Below are positions 53,983-64,000 of a stretch of 64,000 nt of DNA, piece by piece. The first letter of the stretch is position 1; every line of letters begins with the position of its first letter. Where the stretch lies: the NCBI GenBank assembly GCA_910591455.2, contig OU342806.1:24706922-24770921 (forward strand), in the 5' to 3' direction. The notes beneath the pieces were generated by a model. That model saw only the letters and a list, made by a program, of their open reading frames with translations. It was not told the origin of the DNA and did no database searches. Source of the stretch: Pholis gunnellus. Taxonomy: Eukaryota > Chordata > Actinopteri > Perciformes > Pholidae. Made by a program: the position numbers and the translations under genes.

Positions 53983-56900
53983 ATTACTGAACAACACGAA
54001 TGACTCTACTGTATTCCTGGATGAAACTCAGCACTCAGGTGGACAGATTAGGAGTGTGCTGGTCCCTTTACCTCGGGCATTGACCCCTTTCTTTCCCCAT
54101 TCACTGCATTCAAGTTTTGCTCTCTGAACAATTGTCCACAGCCTCCATCTACCATTCATACAGGGTTGGATGTAGGCATCGAGACATGTTTGACATGAGC
54201 AGACCATCAATAATTTTTAGAGATGCACTTCAGAGACAAAATCTCACATGAAACCGAAGTGCATCTTTTTGTACTTTTTTGTATTTGTAGAATAATCATT
54301 GCCTGGTAGAAATGTAGTGAAACATGAAGCAAAAGACATTTAACTTGATTTCAGCACATTAAACACCATTGGACACAATTGATAAAAGAATATTATGCAA
54401 ACTTCTGAAGGATTACTCAGCTGGGCTTTTACCTGAAAATGTACAAACTAAGTCGGACTGTTGTGAGATTCATAAGGGACTCAATTGACATGTAAAGTAT
54501 TTTTGACATACACACACATGTATGTACATCAATGGTTTGGGCCTTTTCCTCACCAATCAACTGAGTATGACCTTCCCTGTTCCATGAAGAGCCCAGTTGG
54601 GTTGGGGCTACATTTTTGATAAAACATTTCTTCAAATTAATAGTGCAATCACTTTTATTCCATTTGTCTTGTGCATTAGGCTATATTGTGATCTTGGACT
54701 GTGATGAATGCGTATTACAGGTTGACACGATGAAAACTTTTAAATCTTGAACTTTAAAACAAAAAAATTGGTAAACAATAAAAATGTAGTCATTCTAAGG
54801 CATAACATGGTATTTTGAGCTCACAAAAACATTATTTTAAGGGCGACTTATATATATTACTCCTAATATATTGTGAAATAGATTTTCTGTAGAAAATAAT
54901 TGACAAGCCAATTGTGGAAAAAATAGACAGAATAGTCTGTTTATTTTTGTGGCAATATAAAATACTTGACTAATAAAGTATGTAATCAAAAATCCAAACA
55001 CAAGCATAAATATTGTGGGTTGGCTTTTTCGGTATAAACGATTTGGGAAATTAACAATATATATAACCTTGCACAGTAGATATCGTCATATCGCCCGGCT
55101 ATACTGAATGAAATAAGTAAATTTAGCTCTGAAATTATTAATTTGAGGATATGATTTATCACAAAGTTTTACCACAACACCTACTAGACTCTAGTTCCAT
55201 CACTGTTGCAGAACATATTATAGCAAATCCTGTCAACTATCATCTGATTAACTTCACACTCTGCTGTACTGTGTCTTAATGAGTATTGTAAATAATATGC
55301 AGATATACAAAATCTTCAACGCTTCCTGGTGGGCAAAAGAAACTGTGTTGCTCCCTGACAGCATGCTAATATAACTACAGACTGTACATACACTTCTTAA
55401 CGTTGTGGACAATGGACGACAATGTTATTCAGAGGTAAAACACTTTCTAAAGTCCAACAAGAGCATTACTCGCTATCTGTATTCAAGTGCCACAAAGACC
55501 TATAATGTTATAAACTGTCAGTGTAGATGAACAAAGGGACTACATACCTCTGTTCATCTAATGTGATGACATATTTGTTTGCTACTAGATTCAGGCACTG
55601 TTTGCTGTTGAGTATTTCCTGTCAAGAAACAAAAAGATATGATTCAGTGATGGTTGGGGTTTGAGGCGATGGACTCGTGTCCTTACAGAAGTCTTAACGT
55701 GTTAATATCTGCTTAACTGTGTTGCTGTAAAAGTAGTAATAGGTTGAGAAGAAGTCAAGTATAAAGTCGATGAATATTCTCTGTAGTTGTACCATCACTC
55801 CTCTGTGTGCTGGGAGAGTGAAGACAGCAGAGTGCTGTACAGAACGAACATTCATCTACACGAAGGGGCTCTTTATTCATAACAAGGTTTTGTATTTACC
55901 ATCCTACTGTATTTTCAAAGCATGTTTTAAGTATAATTAAAGCCCAAGTCAATTTTGAATGGAAACCTTTCAATCTCCACTGGTGATTTTAAGATGAGTG
56001 CTACTCCAACGAAATCAACTATCTTCTCAGTATCAAACCCTCACTTGATGTGTGTGGGTTGGAATACGGTTTTGAGCTTGATAAATGATGTTCAGAAATA
56101 TTTTTTTGTTATCTGTAATAGTTTGTATATCACCCTAAAAGCTCTGCATTGAAATTCTAGTTTAAAAATCAATTTGGGATATCACGTTTGCACAATTTAT
56201 TTTCGACATGCTCAGCCTTGTTTGTAGCTAAACAAAAAGGTTGAGAAATATATCAAATTAATTCAATTCGTAAAATGTTTTGTCTAAATGTGCATGTGAA
56301 AATGTTATCACTGCGCGTGCACAAAGCTTCCTTTGTCAAAAAGTCACGTAGATGGTAGCTTATTACATTAGCTGTCCTGAGTCACGATAGTTTGTGCATA
56401 TGTATGAAGAATTATGGGAATAGTAACATTGCTGTGAATTACAGAACTGCCGTGACTTCAGACGACTATCTGGCTCTTTCCATATCACAGTGAATCAAAT
56501 GATCGTATGTATGAGAGGAATAGACTGACCAGATGACAGGTGAAGCCATGGGAGTCAACGGACATAGATTCATTCTTCTGTTCGGTTCTCTACTAGTTTA
56601 CAAACGGTAATATAAAACCAAAGGGTTTAAAATTACTTCTGAACATAATTTCACAAAGTCAAAATCTTTTGTTTGAGCCCATGGCCGATGGCTTGAAATG
56701 AGGATTTGTAAACCTTCCTGGTTTGATACTTAAAAAGGACAGTTTTCGGGTGGAGAATCACTTTAGCAGACCCTAAAAGTTAAATCAGGATGAAAGGACG
56801 AAAATTGTGTGAATAAGACGGACAGGAAGTTTGTCTCCATGTTTAAAAGCCAGCAGAGAGCACTGAAGTTAATCCGTCATTACCGTCGGCGGCCTTGTTC

Positions 56901-57200
56901 ATGTCTGGCTGGAGATGAGGATTTAGAAAAGTTTACGCCCAAATGAATTCAGAATGGCGGTTTAACAAAAATGTGACTGAATCTCTCATCCAAGCTGGAA
57001 ATTAGATCAATTATCAGAGGACTCTGGAGCCTTTAGTTTTATGGACACGAGTCATCAAGGTGATGTCTTGTGTCAACTGATCATAAAGGGGGCGAGGTCC
57101 CAGCCTGTAATGCATGAACAAGGCCACAGATGAGTTCTGGTGCCATGTGAAATAGGCAAAGCAACAGAAGTGTCATATAAATGTTTTCATCCAATAAAAA
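53983..57200 (+). other. apc2: Probable apc2 3' UTR (end uncertain)
   Basis: No coding signal follows the stop. Candidate poly-A signals AATAAA lie at 54,777-54,782, about 54,973 and 57,193-57,198. Neuronal transcripts often use distal sites, but none can be chosen from sequence. A stem with 11-bp perfect arms (AGATGCACTTC at 54,221-54,231, complement at 54,256-54,266) lies 240 nt into it. Confidence 0.55.
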
Positions 57201-59056
57201 CAGTGATGTGTTTCATTAAACCGCTGTGATGACTTTCCTTCATGCAGGTGAGAAGCTGTTAAACACTGCGGGAGAGATGAGACAAAACATGACGTCATCC
57301 ACACTGCTTTTTATTTGGTTTCTGTTGTGACATAGAGTTAATACAGAGGTGTTCAGACTGAACATGAAGCCAGTTTCAGGAGGTGGAATATAGACAAAAG
57401 AACTTGATATGATTGACTAGCGATGTATCGCTCAAAGCAGACGACTCGATGCTTGGTTTTTAATACTGGATGTTCTTGTTAATCCATTTAAAAACCAAGC
57501 GTTAGTTATAACTGGTAGTTTTTTAAATAATTGAACAAAATATCTGTTCATTTTGAGGTATTGGTTTTAAAGGATGGATTCACAGTTTTTTAAGTCGATT
57601 AAAACGACAGTCAGGAGCCCATATGAACACTGAAATAAGTTTGTCACTGAAATAATTCCTTCTGTTCAGCATCCCTCCCAAAGCAAGGAAAATAATGCAA
57701 GAAAAAATATTTCATTAGTATTTATTCAGATTTTTTCCAGTACCTACAGCGTTTGTCAGCAATTTATACATTTTGCCACTCAATGATTATCTTAAGATAC
57801 ATTACAAAAGAAGGGATGCAGGATGAAATTCTTAGTCCCCTATTTCTGCTCAAATATAGTTATTTGAAGTTAACGACAAGCTTCAGCAGTTAGAGACCAT
57901 GTGGATATCTCCCAAAGTCAGTCCTTTTGGTACCAAATGCCCTCTTTTAGGAGAGTTGCCTCACCGAGCTGCAGTGAAGGAATAGTAAGAAAAACACTAA
58001 ATTTGGTACTAAAAAGACGGTAACATTGAATGATATCTACAAGATTTGATCATTTCAGGCTGAGGAAGCCTCATGTTAGCTTCAAATAACTTTGGAACAA
58101 AACAAGGACCATGGATTTTGTCCATCGTTTGTGTTGAAAGAACATCAGGAAGAAATCTTAATATATAGTAGAAACATCAGTATTCATTACTGAAAGCAAA
58201 ACCTGTTTCAATTATTCATATTGACACCAGAAAAGAGGTGAACCGTTGTCCTTCAATTAAATATGCAATGCCAGATGTAGGGTAGGGATGGGACAATAGT
58301 GATTGCAATAAAAAAAAAAAAAACATTCACAATGATTCAATAGTGTTGAATTTCCAATAACAGGATAATCTTGAATAGTCTCACAGGAAAAAGAGATCAA
58401 CTTGCCATCTGGTAGACAGGTGGACAATAGTGTGTGGGATTTTTCGGACTACAACTTCAGAAACTAACCGAAATAAGAAGGGAAACCAAGAGAAAGGTGA
58501 ATTAACACAAACTGAACATTCAGGGAATAAATGGAGACGAATATTGACTTCACGTTCAGCCTGAACACATCCCAACACTTTACAAAGATCAAGTGCTGAA
58601 ATGACACTACAATTTTGACGATTGACAATCATCACATCCTTTGATTCTTAAACATAAGAATTTGTTTGCTTTCCTTCACTTCAAAACAAAAAAATATGCA
58701 AATGTGACATTGCTTCACACTCTGCTAATTGGTCATTAATGACGATATGTCGTATATCAAATGATTAATTGGAGTAAATTGCTACATCAATTGATAATAT
58801 CAGCCTTATTGTACGGTGTACTTTCAGCTGTATGTAAGTTACCGCTAATGCAAAACCATGTCACACTGGTAACATCAGCAGCAACCCTCACACACAAAAA
58901 TACATATTTCAGGTGTGAGGTCAGGAGCCGCCGACACCGGGGCTCCTGAGGTCCCACCAGTGTCTGGCTCAAGGGCACTTTGGACATGATTCAGGTGACA
59001 ATGGTCTGATAAACAAAGTCCCGGAAGAAGAGGAAAGTCTCCAACAGAAGGTAGAG
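57200..59056. other. Convergent intergenic stretch between apc2 and c19orf25
   Basis: AT-rich sequence with no recognisable exon. It probably includes 3' UTR of one or both convergent genes. A poly-A run at about 58,312 and short frames are unremarkable. Confidence 0.5.
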
Positions 59057-59238
59057 TCAGAGTGTTTGACCTTTGACCTCTGCCATGTCACTTTGTAGCT
59101 GCTCGCCCGCCACTCGCAGCTCCTCCCTCTGTTGCAACAGTCGACCTCGCGACTCCTGCAGCCGCTCATTCAGCTCCAGGTACTGTTGACACTGCTGGAA
59201 CCGCAAGTCCACATCGCTGTCTGAGGGCCGGTGCGAAT
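59057..59238 (-). CDS. c19orf25: c19orf25 coding exon 2
   Basis: Begins after CTCGTTCCCTCATCAG, completes Asp across the junction and reads SHRPSDSDVDLRFQQCQQYL to DMAEVKGQTL, stop TGA 59,059-59,057. The codons for EVKGQ contain a perfect DR1 nuclear-receptor element (59,067-59,079). Confidence 0.93.
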
Positions 59239-59966
59239 CTGATGAGGGAACGAGAGAACCAGTCAGTAGACTGCGACTGAGGGAGAACCAGTCAGTAGAC
59301 TAAGGGAGAGCCAGTCAGTAGACAGAGAGAACATTTTGTAAACTACAGGAGAACCGGAGAGTGAGCAACAGGAGAACTGTTCTCCACGAGTGTACTGATC
59401 TGACCTGGCTCTCCCGTTGTCTACTGACTGGTTCTCCTATAGTTACAGGCAGAATAAGTAGGATTTGACGGTTGTGGTTTGTAAACAGCATTCAAAGGTG
59501 GCCCACTTCTCCCTGGTTCAACAACACCAGCCAGCAATTTAGAGGTCTTCAGTCTAGCTGGAACATGGGAATTATGAAGAGGAGGCAAGGAAGAGAGGAG
59601 AGAGGAGTCAAGGCAACAGGTATTTAACAAGTGAGACATCCTCTCCTCGGACCATCATTTTAAAGCACCGTCAATTAAATATGAGGTACGGCACAGCTGA
59701 TCAGCTTTTCATTGATTAGTTAGGGTGCTGTATTTTATGACCTCAGTCAGATGAGCATAACAACATTCATGACAAGTTTTATATTTACTATTAATTCAAT
59801 TCACAACATGGCATAATGCAACGAGAATGACCGGGTGTCGTACATTTTGTATTCAACACACATATAGGCTATATCTAATTTTACTTTAGATATTTTGTTG
59901 TGTGATGCACTACAAATGTGTGTACTAAAAGTACCATATTATATGACTGATTAATATATATTATAT

Positions 59967-59999
<33 letters not shown>

Positions 60000-60644
60000 A
60001 ACAGCCCCGTCTATATGACAAGATGAAATAAAGTGAGTTAGTGCTGAATTAAAGAGAATGTTGTTGACATAATTTGATGCCTGCAGCTGTTTGCATTTGA
60101 AAACATCATGTCAGGATTATAGCTGTTGAATCGGATGGAGCCTGCATTCAGGCAAGCCGGAGGAGCGAGGAATCAAGGAGGCACAACATCGGGAAACAAT
60201 AAAACCCCTTGGGATGCACCCTGAAGGCAGATGCAGAGCAAGTGGCAGAGAAACGCCTAGAAACGTCTCGTACACAGCAAAGTAAAAAGATGAGAGAAAA
60301 CACAGGCAGAGGGCAGCATCTCTGACGATATAGACACTGCAACACACTATCAGACGGTCATAGGTGGTGACTGAAAGGGTCCAGTCCATGCATAGTATGT
60401 AGTAGATAGTGTTAAATCATACTCATTGTGCTTGACAGTAGTGTTGTCCACAGACTGTATATAAGAAGTGTTGTCCGACTCTGGAGGTCTAAGTGGACTC
60501 ACCATGTCCAGTCTTCTCCAGGATGCTGAAGACCGGGTCGTTGGGGGCGGCTCTGTTGATGTCCTCCAGGATCTGGTCCACAGTAGGGGGGTCGGGACGA
60601 CTGGGCAGAACGACCCTCTTCTTGTTTTTAGAGCCAATATTCAT
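59057..60644 (-). CDS. c19orf25: UPF0449 protein C19orf25 homologue (2 coding exons, intron included in span)
   Basis: Exons 60,503-60,644 and 59,057-59,238 join (phase 1) to 107 residues; human C19orf25 is about 118. The N-terminus MNIGSKNKKRVVLPSRPDPP and TVDQILEDINRAAPNDPVFS match the family's conserved KKRV(L/V)LP-RP-PPTV-QILEDV...DPVF block. The C-terminal half (about 50-107: QYLELNERLQESRGRLLQQR EELRVAGEQL) is a predicted coiled coil. Function is unknown. The start has a purine at -3 (AGGATGA). In human the gene neighbours APC2, as here. An upstream minus-strand donor (ACACCG|GTAAGC at 61,212) suggests a non-coding first exon. Confidence 0.93.
59255..59440. repeat. Direct and inverted repeats of GAGAACCAGTCAGTAGAC beside c19orf25 exon 2
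   Basis: Three direct copies (about 59,259-59,323) are followed by an inverted copy (GTCTACTGACTGGTTCTCC at about 59,417-59,436). The minus-strand transcript could fold here, right upstream of the exon 2 acceptor. Confidence 0.85.
59780..60500. other. c19orf25 intron, no further exon seen
   Basis: AT-rich with a CA microsatellite at about 59,967-60,001. Frames at 60,117-60,389 on the minus strand have no recognisable motif or splice support. Confidence 0.55.
60503..60644 (-). CDS. c19orf25: c19orf25 coding exon 1
   Basis: Encodes residues 1-47 and ends ACTGGACATG|GTGAGT in phase 1, which matches exon 2's entry. A CTGCAG acceptor lies only a few bases upstream of the ATG (GGTCTGCAG|CAGGATG), consistent with a non-coding exon further upstream. 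Confidence 0.92.
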
Positions 60645-60939
60645 CCTGCTGCAGACCAGGCTCGACCTTCTGTTTGGGTCAAGACTTTTTATTGATAAAA
60701 GACAGATGCAGAAAATGTACCATGTACTGTTAGGCTATTTATTACTAATTCTGCCCACAGACCTACACGCGCAAGCGTCCCCCATATACATGTATTCAAT
60801 AAGATTAAATTATGCGAGAGTGGATTAAAGTACATTTCCGAACCGCTTTGTGTTACTCTTCAATTCCGCATAAAATGAATCACCCTTTAAGTATTACTTC
60901 AATAACGGTCAACATTTTAAACTGTAGTTTAGTGCTTTA

Positions 60940-61480
60940 GCGTTGCCATTACGTCATAACGCCGAGGACAAGGATGCTAACGCTAGCTTAGCTAACGCTC
61001 AATCGGTCTGGACGTAGTAGCCAATTAATTGCAGACCGGTGAAATGTTATAATGTTCGAGTTGTACTTAAGGACCGTAAGATTCACGAGACATGTTCGGA
61101 TAACATACAAGAATGTGTTATGTTTGTAACTAAGCAGTTCGAGTTTAATTTCCATAAGCATTTTGTTTGAAGAAGCCTGAAGGATAACGTTAACAGATTG
61201 TCGGTGCTTACCGGTGTTTAGTCGTCCTACTGAAAGGCAGCGGGCGAGTCCCAGCACGTATCTAGACTGTCCCGGCAACTTACACCGGACTAAAAGACGG
61301 TTAATCGGTAAACGCTGCTGAAAGTATAAACAATGTTTGGAGAACACGTTGCATGCAAGACTGCTGGATGGACGTACTGCACAGAGGGCTGCACGCCAGC
61401 ACGTCAACGTGCTACCTGTCACGTCAGTACGTTGACAATGCCTACATAGGCCACGCTCTCACAATACGTCATAAGATGGT
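60940..61480 (-). promoter_or_regulatory. c19orf25: Probable c19orf25 promoter and non-coding first exon
   Basis: A consensus minus-strand donor at 61,212 (CCG|GTAAGC) ends a CpG-containing segment. CRE/ATF-type sites flank it: TTACGTCAT at 60,949-60,957, TCACGTCA at about 61,416 and TACGTCAT at 61,465-61,472 followed by AAGATGGTGG (YY1-like). The transcription start is not fixed. Confidence 0.4.
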
Positions 61481-61950
61481 GGATTCGTGTTTGGTCGAAA
61501 GCTATACTGATCATTTACTATACTATATATAGTTTCACTAGTATCCAGAACGTATAAGTCACATATACGGCATGTATTTGAAAATATAGCATATATAAAT
61601 TACTTCGTTTTTACAGCCATGAATCAAACAGTCATACAACACTAAGTACAAGACAATTAAAGAACAGAAATGGCTTCAAATCTATTCTCACAGCCTTAAG
61701 AGGCTGTTATGACACTACCAAGCATCACATCCTTGCCAACTTTGCTGTTAGTAGTATACTATAAATATAGAAGTACTATAAATAACAGTATAGTATATAC
61801 TGTATATATAATGCCTGCAAAACTAAGGGCATTCCCAGCAGCCTCATTGTAACAGTAAGCATTTAGGTCAAAGAACCACTGTGTCTAAGATGTCTTGTTT
61901 TGCAGTACTTCATGCGAAAGAGAGGGCAAACATTTAGCTATACGCTGATT
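61480..61950. other. AT-rich intergenic sequence
   Basis: TATA-rich short repeats (TATACTATATATAG etc.) and no coding signal between the c19orf25 promoter region and the 3' end of the next minus-strand transcript. Confidence 0.5.
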
Positions 61951-61957
61951 AGCATCG

Positions 61958-61963
61958 TTTATT
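61958..61963 (-). terminator. Candidate poly-A signal AATAAA of right-edge gene
   Basis: TTTATT on the plus strand is AATAAA on the minus strand. It lies about 670 nt downstream of the stop of the terminal exon at 62,635-62,675. Confidence 0.35.
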
Positions 61964-62634
61964 TCTTATCATACCGTCATTTTCATATCAAGGTCAGAAT
62001 CTCATTTCATCATCATAAACAAAACAAAAAATAAATAGAAACACTGTTGAAAAGGACACACAGTGTCACTGATGCGAAGCACCCGAAGACAGGCCCAGAG
62101 GAAAATGTCCGATTGCAGAGCTGCAGTTCCTTCAGATGTTGAAATGCACCACCTCTCCATAAAAGGAAACTACAGTTTCAAATGGTGTTAAATATAAAAC
62201 CTGAAAAAAAATAAAAAATAAACAACATGGAAAGGAAAAAAGTAAGCTGAACCACTACCATCTGCAGGTGTTTCAAATCTTTGCAGCTGTTACTGCTGTT
62301 ACTTTATAGGTATTGCAGGTTGGCAGGTGAAGAACTGCTCTCACAATGATGCCACAGCTCCAGCTGGTAGAGAATCTGCAGCCTGCTAAACGTGAGCTAG
62401 TGAGTTCGAGAGTTATGAGCCAGCTTCAGGTGCTTTGCATTATTCATCAATAAATACAAATAAATAAAATGAAAACAGCAATAAGAAACTACGTTCTTAA
62501 AATCAGTCTGTTTGCAGAGTCGGTCTGAGTTTTTGATGTTACAGACTTGTATATAAATATAACATATTTGATCAGTCTCTTTGACATGTGATATTCTTTA
62601 TCAGTGGGATCTGTGAGGATGCAGCTGCTTTTCT

Positions 62635-62675
62635 TCACTGAGGGTCCTCCTCTTCCTCTGCTGCTATCTGAAGGG
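62635..62675 (-). CDS. Terminal exon fragment of an unidentified minus-strand gene
   Basis: After a strong acceptor (TTCTTTTTTTTAG) the minus strand reads, from the third codon base, L-Q-I-A-A-E-E-E-E-D-P-Q-stop (TGA 62,637-62,635). It looks like the acidic C-terminal end of a protein whose other exons lie to the right, outside the window. The preceding exon would end in phase 1. I do not recognise the protein. A chance AG plus short frame is possible. Confidence 0.4.
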
Positions 62676-64000
62676 CTAAAAAAAAGAAAAAGAATGGTAA
62701 GGCTGCTGCTGAAATAAGTAAAAAACATATACTGTATTATTTAATGGGTTTGTGATTTCATAATCATTTCCTGATAACATTTCTTATAATTTCCAAGGAA
62801 GTCTCCTGGAAGAAACACTAATTATCGGGAAAAAGGAGACAGTGTTCACTTAATACACCTCCAAAGCATTCATTCCTATTAATTATCAGTGTAACCAAGC
62901 AGGTCAACTGAAAATGCAGAAGAGTGAGTTTTATCCAATGCATATTTTGTTATTTGAAACTCATGATCCTGAGCCAAATCTCCCGCTCAAATGAAGTTGT
63001 ATTCTCTTTATCCGTCACAATACAGAGAACTGATCAATACACTGTACCTGTTGGCTCTGACAAACATTTAACCAGAAATCTTTCTGCTGAGACATTGAAT
63101 TTGATTATTTGATTTGCACTAGTAACTTCAGAGTGGTGTTAGCTATAGTACAAGCAGGCCTAGTTCTATAGTGCCCATGCCTGGAACCTCTATCAGGTCC
63201 AAGATGACGGTACACTAAGTGTAAGACTAATACTAAAATGTATTTCTACAAGCTTGTTTCCCCATGATTCCAAAGATTGTATTCTGTGATCTTAATATAA
63301 ATTGTGTTGTGAAAAACACACATTATTAACAACAAATTACAGCTAAATATTTCTCTTATATCTCTTCCTTTAATGCGATCATGAAAAAACAAGCATAAGT
63401 AGTTGTGTTTTTTTTTGTTTGTCTCCATCTATGACTTACCATCAGTCTACACTGAGCTCAACCTGCCGTGCAGACATAGAACAGACACACGACCAACAAT
63501 TAAAAACCTTCAGATTAATGAAAAAACATTTCTGCTATTCCTAGAGACATTTCTATACTGTTAATATTAGCCATCAAACTTCTTTTCATCAAATGTCAAA
63601 AACTACAAGAACCAATAGCACACCATCCAGTTTCTTCGTGATGAGAATACCTCAATGACCTATTCACTATTTACTGATAATACATACCTAAAATTATTTA
63701 TTCATTATTCTAATCAATGTATTAAAAACTGTCATTATAATAACAAATTGCATCGAATAGGATCCTGGTAACTCTCAGAGATTAAAATGATGATCTTAAA
63801 ACACTGTGAAAACTGTATGCCCATTTAGTACTACACAATATTACAATGAAACGATTCCCATTTGACTTTAATTAATAAAATGAAAGACATTTAGAAAAAG
63901 TAGGAAAATCACCTCTTACTCAATTTTTTGGTTTGTTTATATTTACTATATTAAAAAAAAAATGTATTCAACAATCTGCTAAAAACCCGCTATATAGGTA
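62676..64000. other. Right-edge stretch, no exon recognised
   Basis: AT-rich, probably intron of the gene whose last exon may be at 62,635. A minus-strand donor-like GATG|GTAAGT at about 63,437 has an in-frame stop in the phase needed to join that exon, so it is not the preceding coding exon. Confidence 0.45.

Noticed and set aside
63437..63460. Minus-strand donor GATG|GTAAGT as exon before the right-edge terminal exon
   Set aside because: The phase needed to join 62,675 has an in-frame TAG within the preceding codons.

Overview
The window is vertebrate nuclear DNA. Split genes with GT-AG introns, many CA/GT microsatellites and several families of dispersed repeats familiar from ray-finned fish point to a teleost, probably a spiny-rayed (percomorph) species. 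Repeat families are named from memory of their appearance and were not searched.

The centre (25,671-53,982, + strand) is a complete coding copy of apc2, the neuronal paralogue of the tumour suppressor APC. I could join thirteen coding exons, with consistent phases at every junction, into one 2,501-codon frame: N-terminal coiled coil, armadillo repeats, five 20-residue beta-catenin-binding repeats, two SAMP (axin-binding) motifs and a basic Ser-rich tail. The last exon alone is 5.5 kb. Intron 1 holds a 1.7 kb array of a 33-bp minisatellite that stays in frame with exon 1. The 11 kb intron 6 contains a whole second gene on the opposite strand (38,610-34,251): five exons, 571 codons, with a PRY-SPRY (B30.2) C-terminus and an acidic/helical N-terminal half.

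Right of apc2, in convergent orientation, is the small two-exon gene c19orf25 (UPF0449 family; 60,644-59,057, minus strand). APC2 and C19orf25 are also neighbours on human 19p13.3, so the synteny supports both names. At the right edge a further minus-strand terminal exon (stop at 62,635) belongs to an unidentified gene that runs out of the window.

The left 25 kb has no gene I recognise. It contains repeats, a possible lineage-specific Pro/Gly-rich ORF with a duplicated module (10,146-10,934), a GA-rich tandemly duplicated block, a both-ends-truncated Tx1-type LINE fragment with its reverse-transcriptase YADD motif, a long CT tract just upstream of a plausible non-coding first exon of apc2 (donor at 14,477), and a scatter of strong regulatory motifs (RFX X-boxes, ZNF143-type sites, a CTCF core, nuclear-receptor DR1 sites). 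I found no tRNA, rRNA or CRISPR array. Protein names rest on recognised sequence similarity; exon ends rest on splice consensus plus phase; promoter and 5' exon calls are inference.
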